A stretch of DNA of 64,000 nt, from the NCBI RefSeq assembly GCF_004366595.1, contig NZ_SORE01000008.1, positions 124,001 to 188,000 of the forward strand, given 5' to 3'. Within the stretch, counting starts at the first letter, position 1. Every line of letters starts with the position of its first letter. The notes under the pieces were generated by a model that saw nothing but the letters and a program-made list of their open reading frames with translations, did no database searches and had not been told where the DNA came from. A program made the translations under genes and the position numbers. Of the stretch, positions 34,501 to 41,898 are shown one piece after another. The stretch is from Paraburkholderia rhizosphaerae. Its GTDB lineage: Bacteria > Pseudomonadota > Gammaproteobacteria > Burkholderiales > Burkholderiaceae.

Positions 34501-37053
34501 GCGCGCGCGGTCGTCACGCGCGCGGTCGGGATCGCGACTGCACATGGAGACCAAACCACCGCAACCTTCGGAACGAAGGTGATGGTGGCGAACCTCGTTT
34601 TTGCAGGCGAGCAACTCTCTAAAGTCCGGCAGATTGCAGAGCAGAACGTCGCGTTCGTCGAAAAAATTGGCGCGGGGCGCTTTGTCGCCGCGCTAGCAGG
34701 CGAACTGGACGGGATACGCACGCTGGAGGGAATCGGGCCGGACGTTAAATACCTGGACCTCAGGCATTCCCTCGATGCGCGCATGGACCAGCAATTGGCA
34801 TTGCCGATATCGGCATGCCATTACTGGATTCGCGAGACCCGGAAGGCGTTCTTCGCGCACGACTTTGGGTCCGGTGTCGACGCGGCACAAAAGGCCGAAG
34901 ACGTGACGTACTCGATGATCGAGACGCTCGAACTCGCGGAATTCCATTTCTATGGTGCGCTCAACCGGGCGGCTTACTTCGATACATGCGCAACCGGTCA
35001 GCGGACTCAACTACTCAAGAAGTTGAGCGGGCATTGCCGGCAGATGACGGTATGGGCGGAACTGAATCCTGCGAATTTCGCGTGCCGTGCGGCATTGTTG
35101 TCGGCCGAAATGGCGCGCATAGAAAATCGCGTGCTGGATGCACAAAGGCTCTATGAAGAATCCGTTCAGCTATCGCGCCAGTACGGCTTTATTCACGTCG
35201 AGGCAATCGCGAACGAACTCGCCGGCAGGTTTTATCAAAGCCGTGGCGTCGATACGATCTACCGGACTTACATTCATCAGGCGCTGGTCTGCTACGCGCG
35301 CTGGGGCGCCGTGGGGAAGGTCAAGCAGCTCGAAGAACTGCATCCGCACCTGAAAGCGGAGGCCGTGCCGCACTACGAAGGCATCATCGGCACATCGGTT
35401 GACGTGCTCGATCTGGCGACGGTGCTCAAGGTGTTGCAGGCCGTTTCCGGGGAGATTGATCTCGACAGGTTAATGCGTGTGCTGATGACGATCGCGCTCG
35501 AGCACGCGGGCGGTGAGCGGGGCGTTTTGATCATGCCGCAGGAACAGGAACTGAAGATCGAAGCGCAGGCGTGGGTGCGGGGCGACAGCATCGATGTGCA
35601 GACTCAACGTGGCAATGTCACAGTCGACACGTTGCCGGTCTCGCTGATCCGCTATGTGGTCCGCACTCGACAGTTTGTGTTGCTGGACGATGCGCTCAAA
35701 CCGCACGCGTTCGAAGAGAAGCGCTATTTTCAATCCACCCGGTGCCGTTCGATTCTCTGCCTACCATTGATCAAGCAGAACCGGCTGATCGGCGTGCTGT
35801 ACTTCGAGAACAATCAGGTCTCTCATGTATTCACGCCCGCGCGGATCGCCGTACTCAAATTGCTCGCCGCGCAGGCCGCCGCGTCGCTGGAGAATGCGCA
35901 GCTTTATGCCGAACGCCGCAAGGCGGAGGAGGCGATGCGCATGAGCGAGGCGTTTCTGGCGCTTGGGCAGCAGATCAGCCACGCGGGCACATTCAGAACG
36001 AACTTCCGCACGGGACTGATCGAAGGCTCCGCGGAGCTCTATCGCATCTACGGCAGGGAGCCTGACTATCAGCTCACCACCGCGGGTCATCTGTCGCGTA
36101 TCCATCCGGAGGATCGACCGCGGATCGAGCAGGCCTTAGCCGACGCAGTACGTGACGGGAAGCCGTACAACTATGAATTCCGGATCCTGCTGCCGGACGG
36201 AACGATCAAGCACCTTCAGACCATGAGCCAGCTCGATCAACGCGCGCCGGATGGTCTGCAGTATGTCGGCGTAACGATGGATGTCACCGAACGCAAGCAG
36301 GCAGAAGAAGCGTTGCGCGACACTCAGGAAGAATTGGCGCGTGCGCTGCGTCTGGCGACCATGGGCGAACTGGCGGCGTCGATCGTGCATGAGATCAACC
36401 AGCCGCTCGCCGGCGTCGTCACCAACGCCGAGGCCGGCCTCAGATGGCTGAGGAGAAGCCAGCCTGCGCTCGATGAAGCGGAGGCGTCACTCGCGCGGGT
36501 CGTTCAGGACGGGCGGCGCGCGGCCGACGTGGTGTCGGGTCTGAGGTCGCTCGCGAGGAAGTCCGGTCCGAACCTGACCGACGTCGATATCGACGATGCG
36601 ATCGCTGAGGTGCTGGTGGTATTGGGCGGTGAAATCAAACGCGAAGGGGTATCGGTCAATGCCGGTGGTCTGAGGCTGAAGGAGCGGCTCGTGCTTGGCG
36701 ATCGCGTGCAACTGCAGCAGGTTCTATTGAATCTGATTCGCAACGGCATTGAGGCCATGACTGAGGTGCAGGACCAGGAACGGGTGTTGACGATCTCGTC
36801 GCGGCCTTTTGACGAAGCGCATGCGGTGGTGTCGGTCGAAGATAACGGAAGCGGGCTGTCGCAAGCTGTCGTCAAGCGCTTGTTCGAGCCGATGTTCACG
36901 ACCAAGTCATACGGTATGGGGATGGGGCTGCCGATCTGCCGTTCGATTGTGGAAGCGCATCGTGGGCGTTTGTGGGCGGCGCCGCGCGAGCCCAAAGGGG
37001 CGGACTTCCGGTTTACCGTGCCGTTCAGCCAGCAATGCGCGCGGGCCGGCTGA
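31540..37053 (+). CDS. Hybrid sensor: degenerate Ser/Thr kinase, AAA NTPase, GAF, PAS and histidine kinase
   Basis: An 1837-residue cytoplasmic signalling protein with no transmembrane segment. Order: kinase-like domain (~15-285, catalytic loop IHKDLKPAHFLV ~120, LTGFGVAS in place of DFG, GTLAYMAPEQTGRMN); AAA-type domain with Walker A GSSGIGKSS (~327-335) and LFLDDLQWLDH (~455); a long helical TPR-like middle (~700-1270); GAF (~1300-1440); PAS (~1470-1590); HisKA with His1617 (SIVHEINQPLAG) and HATPase with DNGSGLS (~1769) and GMGMGLPI. ATG 31552 is an alternative start. The pseudokinase-like residues are noted as a finding. No response regulator is adjacent, so the phosphate acceptor is elsewhere. 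Confidence 0.88.
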   Translation: MGSQMESFELSHSLLRSDDVTVHRGKLDRNPVLVVQPCAQPPARSVIARLEHEFELRPDLDASWSACPLALTRQEGRLALVLADPGGVPLSSEVGRPFDITRFLHFAIAMTATCGRLHDQGLIHKDLKPAHFLVDESRRRAWLTGFGVASRLASEFQNPAPPAMLVGTLAYMAPEQTGRMNRSVDCRSDLYALGVTFYEMLTGSLPFAADDPMELVHCHIARRPVPPHMQFAEIPQTVSAIVMKLLAKTMEERYQTAQGVEEDLRKCVAQWDNGQAIIPFPLGERDRSNQLLIPAKLYGREQPARTLQAAFAQMVTSGTLGVVLVSGSSGIGKSSFVNELRHALVPKNGLFAAGKFDQYKRDIPYATLSQAFSDLVQMILRGNESELEHWRGEILDAVGAAGKLVVDLVPDLGFVIGPQPPVAELPPRDAQARFQKVMGRFVSVFAAAGHPLALFLDDLQWLDHATLDFIRYLVANREGRHLLLIGAYRDNEIELSHPFARALDALRDSGVPMQEIALAPLDLNETRQLIVDTFGCEDPRATELANLILTRTGGNPFFTIQFISKLFEDGLIAFDDQSARWTWDLSRIRGRAYMDNGAQLIVGRLGRLSDVTRETLSRFACLGNATDTQTLAWIAGQSNGDVHDALSEAVNAGFILRTTADGYVFVHDRVQEAAYRLIPQSELAAEHRRIAQVLVSKIPPEERGERIFDIANHINRGSALIACADERDAAVSINMAAGLRAKAGAAFASALTYFEAARSQCPDTRWQDNFQTIFRLEFYRAECGFLSGALAPVGDRLALLSERAQTLEDKTAVARLAIAFHAMTDELERAVEIGRAYLRDVDIGWPVKPTDRDVRREFERMHQLLGAREIEQLVDLPRMTSDVWLAVMDVLAELAGPAVLTDMNLRDFIIVRMVNITLEHGCCDASCYAYSALSSALSLRFGDYQRAFRFGKLGCDLVETTDMNRLQAKVLQWFGGMVLPWSKGLEEARAVVTRAVGIATAHGDQTTATFGTKVMVANLVFAGEQLSKVRQIAEQNVAFVEKIGAGRFVAALAGELDGIRTLEGIGPDVKYLDLRHSLDARMDQQLALPISACHYWIRETRKAFFAHDFGSGVDAAQKAEDVTYSMIETLELAEFHFYGALNRAAYFDTCATGQRTQLLKKLSGHCRQMTVWAELNPANFACRAALLSAEMARIENRVLDAQRLYEESVQLSRQYGFIHVEAIANELAGRFYQSRGVDTIYRTYIHQALVCYARWGAVGKVKQLEELHPHLKAEAVPHYEGIIGTSVDVLDLATVLKVLQAVSGEIDLDRLMRVLMTIALEHAGGERGVLIMPQEQELKIEAQAWVRGDSIDVQTQRGNVTVDTLPVSLIRYVVRTRQFVLLDDALKPHAFEEKRYFQSTRCRSILCLPLIKQNRLIGVLYFENNQVSHVFTPARIAVLKLLAAQAAASLENAQLYAERRKAEEAMRMSEAFLALGQQISHAGTFRTNFRTGLIEGSAELYRIYGREPDYQLTTAGHLSRIHPEDRPRIEQALADAVRDGKPYNYEFRILLPDGTIKHLQTMSQLDQRAPDGLQYVGVTMDVTERKQAEEALRDTQEELARALRLATMGELAASIVHEINQPLAGVVTNAEAGLRWLRRSQPALDEAEASLARVVQDGRRAADVVSGLRSLARKSGPNLTDVDIDDAIAEVLVVLGGEIKREGVSVNAGGLRLKERLVLGDRVQLQQVLLNLIRNGIEAMTEVQDQERVLTISSRPFDEAHAVVSVEDNGSGLSQAVVKRLFEPMFTTKSYGMGMGLPICRSIVEAHRGRLWAAPREPKGADFRFTVPFSQQCARAG

Positions 37054-37094
37054 GATTGCTCAGCGCCACGTGAGACGACCCGCCGGCCCCACCT

Positions 37095-37277
37095 TCAGTG
37101 TGCGGCCGTTACTTCGACCGGTTCCACTTCTTTCGGCGCCGCATGAACGCGCCACCATGCGAGCATGAGAGCGATCGCGAGGCACACCACGAAGATTGCG
37201 AAGCCAATGCGCAGCGACTGCGCCCAGTCGCCTGTCAGATGCTGGACCGCAGACCGGATGCTGCCGAGCGCGCGCAT
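37095..37277 (-). pseudogene. Possible C-terminal scrap of a membrane transporter
   Basis: A 60-codon reading frame without a ribosome site encodes one strong membrane helix (IGFAIFVVCLAIALMLAWW) and a short acidic tail. This resembles the last helix and tail of DHA2/MFS exporters, whose other helices are absent here. It could also be a real single-span small protein. It sits between the sensor gene and the sigma-54 activator in a stretch that looks rearranged. Confidence 0.3.
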
Positions 37278-37620
37278 CGCAAACGCGCCGACGCTCGCGC
37301 AGGTGCTGACGCTCGACGTGCCACGCGAAGACAAACCGGACATTGCCGAGCCTTCCGGTCGCTTCACGCATCTGTCATTGAGCGAGTCGCTCAACGATCT
37401 GCAGATGAGTCTGGTCGCCGGCAATGCGCGCCGTTTCGGGCTCGACCCGCACCAGGTGCTGGCGCCGATGGGCACGCGGGCGCATGCGATTGAATTTCTG
37501 AGTCGCATCGTCGCGCATAGCATGCTGACGACGGAAAAGTGACGGGTAGGGGAGGCGGTGATGGTGTGTTTGCTTTAAACGCAACCGGATCATGGTTCGT
37601 GAGTCACAATCGGGTGCGAA
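37278..37620. other. Stretch with an unassigned open frame
   Basis: On the + strand the frame ending at 37542 is open and its last ~80 codons (LTLDVPREDKPDIAEP, FTHLSLSESLNDLQMSL, NARRFGLDPHQVLAP) have a natural protein-like composition, suggesting the 3' fragment of a gene whose start is lost. I do not recognise the family. It is convergent with the sigma-54 activator gene. Confidence 0.3.
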
Positions 37621-38625
37621 TCAACCCGCATGTTTCCTGATGAGCCGGCAGAACGCGCTGCGCTCCTTGCCCGCCATGCGCGCGGCCGCGCTGATATTGC
37701 CGCCGGTGCGCGACAGCACGTCGTGCAGATAGGTCCGCTCGAACTGCCTGACCGCCGCGGCCTTCGCGCTCTTGAAGTCCTGCGGCCGCGCATCCAGCCA
37801 TGCCGTCTGCTCGAGACGATGCCGGCTCGCGTGGGTAAGCCGGATGAACGGCCCGCTACCGAACACGTATTCGCGATGAATCATGTTCTCCAGTTCGCGC
37901 ACGTTGCCCGGCCACGCATAGCTTTGCAAAAATGCGATCGTGTCGTCATGCAGTTCCTTCAGCGGCTGCTCGTATCGCTCGGAAAGACGCCGGCAGAATT
38001 CGCGCGCGAGCAGAACGGCATCGCCGTCGCGCTCGCGCAGACTCGGCAAGCGAATTGCGAGTACGTTCAGTCTGAAATACAGATCGCTGCGAAAACTTCC
38101 CGTGCGCGTAAGTGCCTCGACATCGGCATTGCTCGATGCGATCACGCGTATATTCGCGCGACGGTTCACCTTGCCTCCGACCATCCGGTAATGATGATCC
38201 TGCAAAAACCGTAACAGCACGATCTGCGCCCGCGGGCTCATCGCCTCGATTTCATCGAGCAGAAGCGATCCGCCGTCCGCCTGCGCGACGAGTCCCACTG
38301 ACGCTTCGCGCGCATCGGTGAACGCGCCGCGCTCGTGCCCGTAGAGCTCGCTCTCGAGCAGATGATCGGGAATCGCTCCACAGTTGATTGGAATGAAGGG
38401 CGCATCGTGGCGCGCGCTCATGTAATGGATCGCGCGCGCGGCCAGTTCCTTGCCGGTGCCGGTTTCGCCTTCTATCAGCACCGTGGCGCCGCATTGTGCG
38501 GACTTGCGGATCAGTTCCATCGCGTGCAGGAACGCGGGCGACTGTCCGATCAGGTTACTGCCATCGGACCTTGGTTCAAGGTCGCGCGCGGGTTGTGACG
38601 AACCGTGACGAATCGACTGCCTCAT
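37621..38625 (-). CDS. Sigma-54-dependent transcriptional activator, receiver-less
   Basis: A 334-residue bacterial enhancer-binding protein beginning at ATG 38625 with GAGG upstream. There is only a ~25-residue N-terminal lead, so no receiver or GAF input domain (PspF-like design). AAA+ domain: Walker A GETGTGKE (~58-65), sigma-54 contact loop GAFTDA (usually GAFTGA) near residue 103, Walker B GGSLLLDEIE (~124), and R-finger region NVRELENMI. C-terminal Fis-type HTH: GGNISAAARMAGKERSAF. It stands 208 bases beyond the 3' end of the eCIS operon on the same strand, which makes it a candidate regulator of the particle, though the operon's promoter is outside the window. Confidence 0.87.
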   Translation of the reverse strand: MRQSIRHGSSQPARDLEPRSDGSNLIGQSPAFLHAMELIRKSAQCGATVLIEGETGTGKELAARAIHYMSARHDAPFIPINCGAIPDHLLESELYGHERGAFTDAREASVGLVAQADGGSLLLDEIEAMSPRAQIVLLRFLQDHHYRMVGGKVNRRANIRVIASSNADVEALTRTGSFRSDLYFRLNVLAIRLPSLRERDGDAVLLAREFCRRLSERYEQPLKELHDDTIAFLQSYAWPGNVRELENMIHREYVFGSGPFIRLTHASRHRLEQTAWLDARPQDFKSAKAAAVRQFERTYLHDVLSRTGGNISAAARMAGKERSAFCRLIRKHAG

Positions 38626-38833
38626 GACCGAACCTCGCGATTCCCGGCCACATGGCTTGCGTCTCCATGCACTGGCCGTCAGGCAATTGACTCGAAGACG
38701 CGAGCCGATGCTCGCGCCGTTCCTGTAGGCCAGTATATGAAAAATATAAGGAAACTGTAGGGCTTCGAGGTGTGCAAAGTTTATTGACTTTGCGCGTTCC
38801 ATTGCGCATTGCTCCAGTCCGCCGCGGCGCGCG

Positions 38834-41800
38834 TCACAACGATGTTTTGTAGTTGAGCGCGCTGACTGTCTTGCCGTTCAGCACGATACTGCCGGTGCTG
38901 ACGTTGCCGATCACCGCGCCGGGATTTTCATCCACGGGCTTGTTGGTGAGCAATGCGGAAAGCCTTCTCGATCCCTTGATTGTGTTGTTGTTCACAATCA
39001 GCGATGTCGCGGTGACGACGACGTCGGCATAGCGCTCCGAGTCCACTTCGAACCTTCGCAAGATCGTCGACTGGTTGTTGCAGTAGTGGAAGGTATCGAT
39101 ATTTTCGACCAGCGCAGCAATCGCGTTGAGCCGCGCGCCGATCTGGTTCGAGTGCACATTGGCCGCGCAAGGCGACGTGGCGTCCGTCGCCGGGCCGTCA
39201 GCTTGCCTCCCGATGCCCTCGATGTGAATGCCGCACCAGGCCGGCGCATTGCCCTCTGCTGACGCTGCGGTGACGCCCTGTGTGATGAGATTGCCGCTGA
39301 CATCGACCGCGCCGAGCGCCCGTATGATCGCTATCGCGGTGACTTTTGTGCCGTCGATGTCGGGCAGCTTTTGCGGTCCGATATTGAACATCTTGTTGCG
39401 GCTGATCTGCACCGTCAGGCAACTGTCGATCAGCACGGCTGCCATGGCGCCGGTCTTCGGACCCTGACCGATGAAGTCCAGGTAGTTGTCCGCGATCGTG
39501 ACGGCTTGCACCCATTGCGCTTGCAGGCACTGCACGCCGGCGTTCTTGCCGCACTGGGTGAACGTGTTACCGACGATGTCGAAGCCGCCGCCTTCATAGC
39601 CCGCTACGTTTACGGCCAGGCCGCACTGATCGATCGTATTGCCGGCGATTTCCGCATAGGCGCTGTTCGTGCTGGCAAAGACCTCGCTGGTGCGGGTACC
39701 CATGATCGACACTGCCACGTCCGCACTCCCGACAATGCGGTTGCGCCGCACGTGCACGAGCGGATGAGCGTCTACCGGCGCCGTCGATTGAAGCGAGATC
39801 GCTTGCGCGGCGCAGTTGAACTGATTGTCGTCGATGTCGAACGCATCGAGATTGACCGGGCCTTCGCGCAATACCACGCGTTCTGCCTGCAACTGCTTCA
39901 GCGCTTCCTTTACATCGGCAGCGGGCTCGACGAACGCGAGGCAGACGATGCCAGTCGGCGTGCGCGCACGGCAGTTCGACATGCGAATGTCGTCGATCGT
40001 GCTCGCGGCGGGGATCTCCCCGTCGGGCACGCCGAGCCGCGACGTGGCGCAGGCCAGCGCCGCAAAGCTAGTCGGCACGGAACCTCGCTCTTCGACGGAC
40101 TGCGCGTCGAAGCTCAGATCGTCGATGCGGATGTGCTGACTGTCGTAGAGCAGGATGCTCGCGCCGCTCGTTGCGTTGTCATCGCGAGCGGGGCGCACGA
40201 TCGCCTGCATCGCGAGGCGCTCGAACGATACGTTTTGCGCGCCGATCACGACGAATGCAAATGGCGAGCTTGCGATGAGCCGCGTCGCATCGCCTTGCCC
40301 ACGCAGCGTAATCGGCTTGCCCGCCGGAATCACGATCGTTCTTTCCAGCTCGTAGTCGCCGGCCTCGAGACAGATCGTGCCGCCATTGCCCTTTTTCCGT
40401 ATCGCGAGGATCACGTCCTGCAGCTTCGCGGCGTCGCGCGGGCTCACGCACTCAGTGCACGCGCAGTGATCGATGACGGCGGGCGGGGGCGGCTGCTGCG
40501 CGGTGGCGGGTGGCCAGAACTGCCGGCAGTCTGACCTCGTAGTGCCGTCATCGACGATGCCGATCCGCGCGTAATGGTGGTGAATGCCACGCGGCGGCGC
40601 GTGGTCGAGCACTTCAATGCTCGCATCGACCGAGCGTGCCGCGAACAACCAGTAGTCGCCCGCCTTGAACTCGCCGCCGGCCTTCGCCACATCGAAACTG
40701 ACCGCGATGCCGTTCTCCAGCGCGATGGCCGTCTTGTTATCCGCCGGCACGGCAATCACACCCTGGCTGGTATCGACATCGCCGAGCGTGGTGGGCGGCG
40801 TGGTGTCGGCGCGCAGGATCTTGCCAGCCTGGTCCCAGCGACGGATGCGTGTGCATAGCGCTGCGTCCGGCGTGCCGGCGGGCAGCGCGACCGGGGCGGG
40901 CGGCGCTTCGACGACGATCTTGCGCGTATCGTGAAACACGCCGCCATCGGCGATTCTGAGCATCGTGCCCGGTTCATTCGCAAGTTCGCGGCGGTTGTCG
41001 GTCAGTTCGATCCAGTCGCCCGGTTTGAATGACTTGAAGTCATCCTTTCCCAGACTGTCGACAATGAAACTCGTCGCGTTCACGAAGCTCAGCACGCGCG
41101 CCTCGATCGATGCATTCTCGCGCGACCATTTGAAGTTCGCCTTGCCGGGCACGCCGCCCTGATGAATCTCGATGCGATACAACTGGTTTTCGAGGCCCGT
41201 GTAACCGCCCGCGGGCGGCAGGATGCACGGATCGTCGGATGCGTATTTCGCGGTGAGTGTGCTAAGCCGCCCAGCCGAAGGCGCGATCAGCGTTTCCCAC
41301 GCGTCGATGTTCGACGTGCAGTCAAGCTCACGCGACTCGGCGTTGCTCAGGTCGAGCACCTTCAGTTGCCACACGGTCTGGATGCGCGTGGTCGTATCGA
41401 CGCCGAGCGCCTTCTCGACTAACGCCGGCGCCTGAAACTGATTCACCTCGCGCTTCCACACATCGAGATACACGAGATGCGGACCGCCTTCCGGCAGCGG
41501 CGGCGGGTCGAGTAAATACGGTTGCTGCTCATAGGGCGTCGGGTCGGCGCCGGCGCTTTCAGCGAGCGCGGCGTCCCAGCTGTCGGCGCCGGTGCCGTGA
41601 TTCTCGACGAGCAGGCCGTCCACATACATGCGGCCGCGTCCGATCATCAGCGTCGGGCCGCTCCAGGTGAGCTTGAACGCGTCCTGCGTATTGAGCGGCA
41701 CGACCGCCGCGCCACCGAAGGTGTCGAGCGAAGTGGCCTGCGCGAGCCGGAAGGTTTCCTCGACCAGTTCGTTCCAGTCCCAGTCGCCAAGCGGACGCCC

Positions 41801-41869
41801 CTGTTGCAGGCGCACGCCGCGATAGTCGCACTCGGGCTCGAAAGGCCAACGGCTGAAGTCGCCATTCAT
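38834..41869 (-). CDS. DUF6519/parallel beta-helix protein, putative eCIS fibre
   Basis: A 1011-residue protein, the last of the eCIS operon. ATG 41869 has GGGAGC upstream. Residues ~1-230 begin with the DUF6519 signature (NGDFSRWPFEPECDYRGVRL, then QQGRPLGDWDWNE), a domain found in phage-tail and eCIS clusters. From ~480 to ~980 is a right-handed beta-helix: repeated short strands with Asn/Asp turns (GTICLEAGDYELERTI, ITLRGQGDATRL, IAGNTIDQCG, IVGNTFTQCG). Such helices bind or cleave glycans. No catalytic residues could be assigned, so a receptor-binding or envelope-penetrating role (Afp13-like) is inferred from position and fold. Confidence 0.8.
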   Translation of the reverse strand: MNGDFSRWPFEPECDYRGVRLQQGRPLGDWDWNELVEETFRLAQATSLDTFGGAAVVPLNTQDAFKLTWSGPTLMIGRGRMYVDGLLVENHGTGADSWDAALAESAGADPTPYEQQPYLLDPPPLPEGGPHLVYLDVWKREVNQFQAPALVEKALGVDTTTRIQTVWQLKVLDLSNAESRELDCTSNIDAWETLIAPSAGRLSTLTAKYASDDPCILPPAGGYTGLENQLYRIEIHQGGVPGKANFKWSRENASIEARVLSFVNATSFIVDSLGKDDFKSFKPGDWIELTDNRRELANEPGTMLRIADGGVFHDTRKIVVEAPPAPVALPAGTPDAALCTRIRRWDQAGKILRADTTPPTTLGDVDTSQGVIAVPADNKTAIALENGIAVSFDVAKAGGEFKAGDYWLFAARSVDASIEVLDHAPPRGIHHHYARIGIVDDGTTRSDCRQFWPPATAQQPPPPAVIDHCACTECVSPRDAAKLQDVILAIRKKGNGGTICLEAGDYELERTIVIPAGKPITLRGQGDATRLIASSPFAFVVIGAQNVSFERLAMQAIVRPARDDNATSGASILLYDSQHIRIDDLSFDAQSVEERGSVPTSFAALACATSRLGVPDGEIPAASTIDDIRMSNCRARTPTGIVCLAFVEPAADVKEALKQLQAERVVLREGPVNLDAFDIDDNQFNCAAQAISLQSTAPVDAHPLVHVRRNRIVGSADVAVSIMGTRTSEVFASTNSAYAEIAGNTIDQCGLAVNVAGYEGGGFDIVGNTFTQCGKNAGVQCLQAQWVQAVTIADNYLDFIGQGPKTGAMAAVLIDSCLTVQISRNKMFNIGPQKLPDIDGTKVTAIAIIRALGAVDVSGNLITQGVTAASAEGNAPAWCGIHIEGIGRQADGPATDATSPCAANVHSNQIGARLNAIAALVENIDTFHYCNNQSTILRRFEVDSERYADVVVTATSLIVNNNTIKGSRRLSALLTNKPVDENPGAVIGNVSTGSIVLNGKTVSALNYKTSL

Positions 41870-41898
41870 GCTTTGCTCCCTGGCCGCCTGTCGACGGA

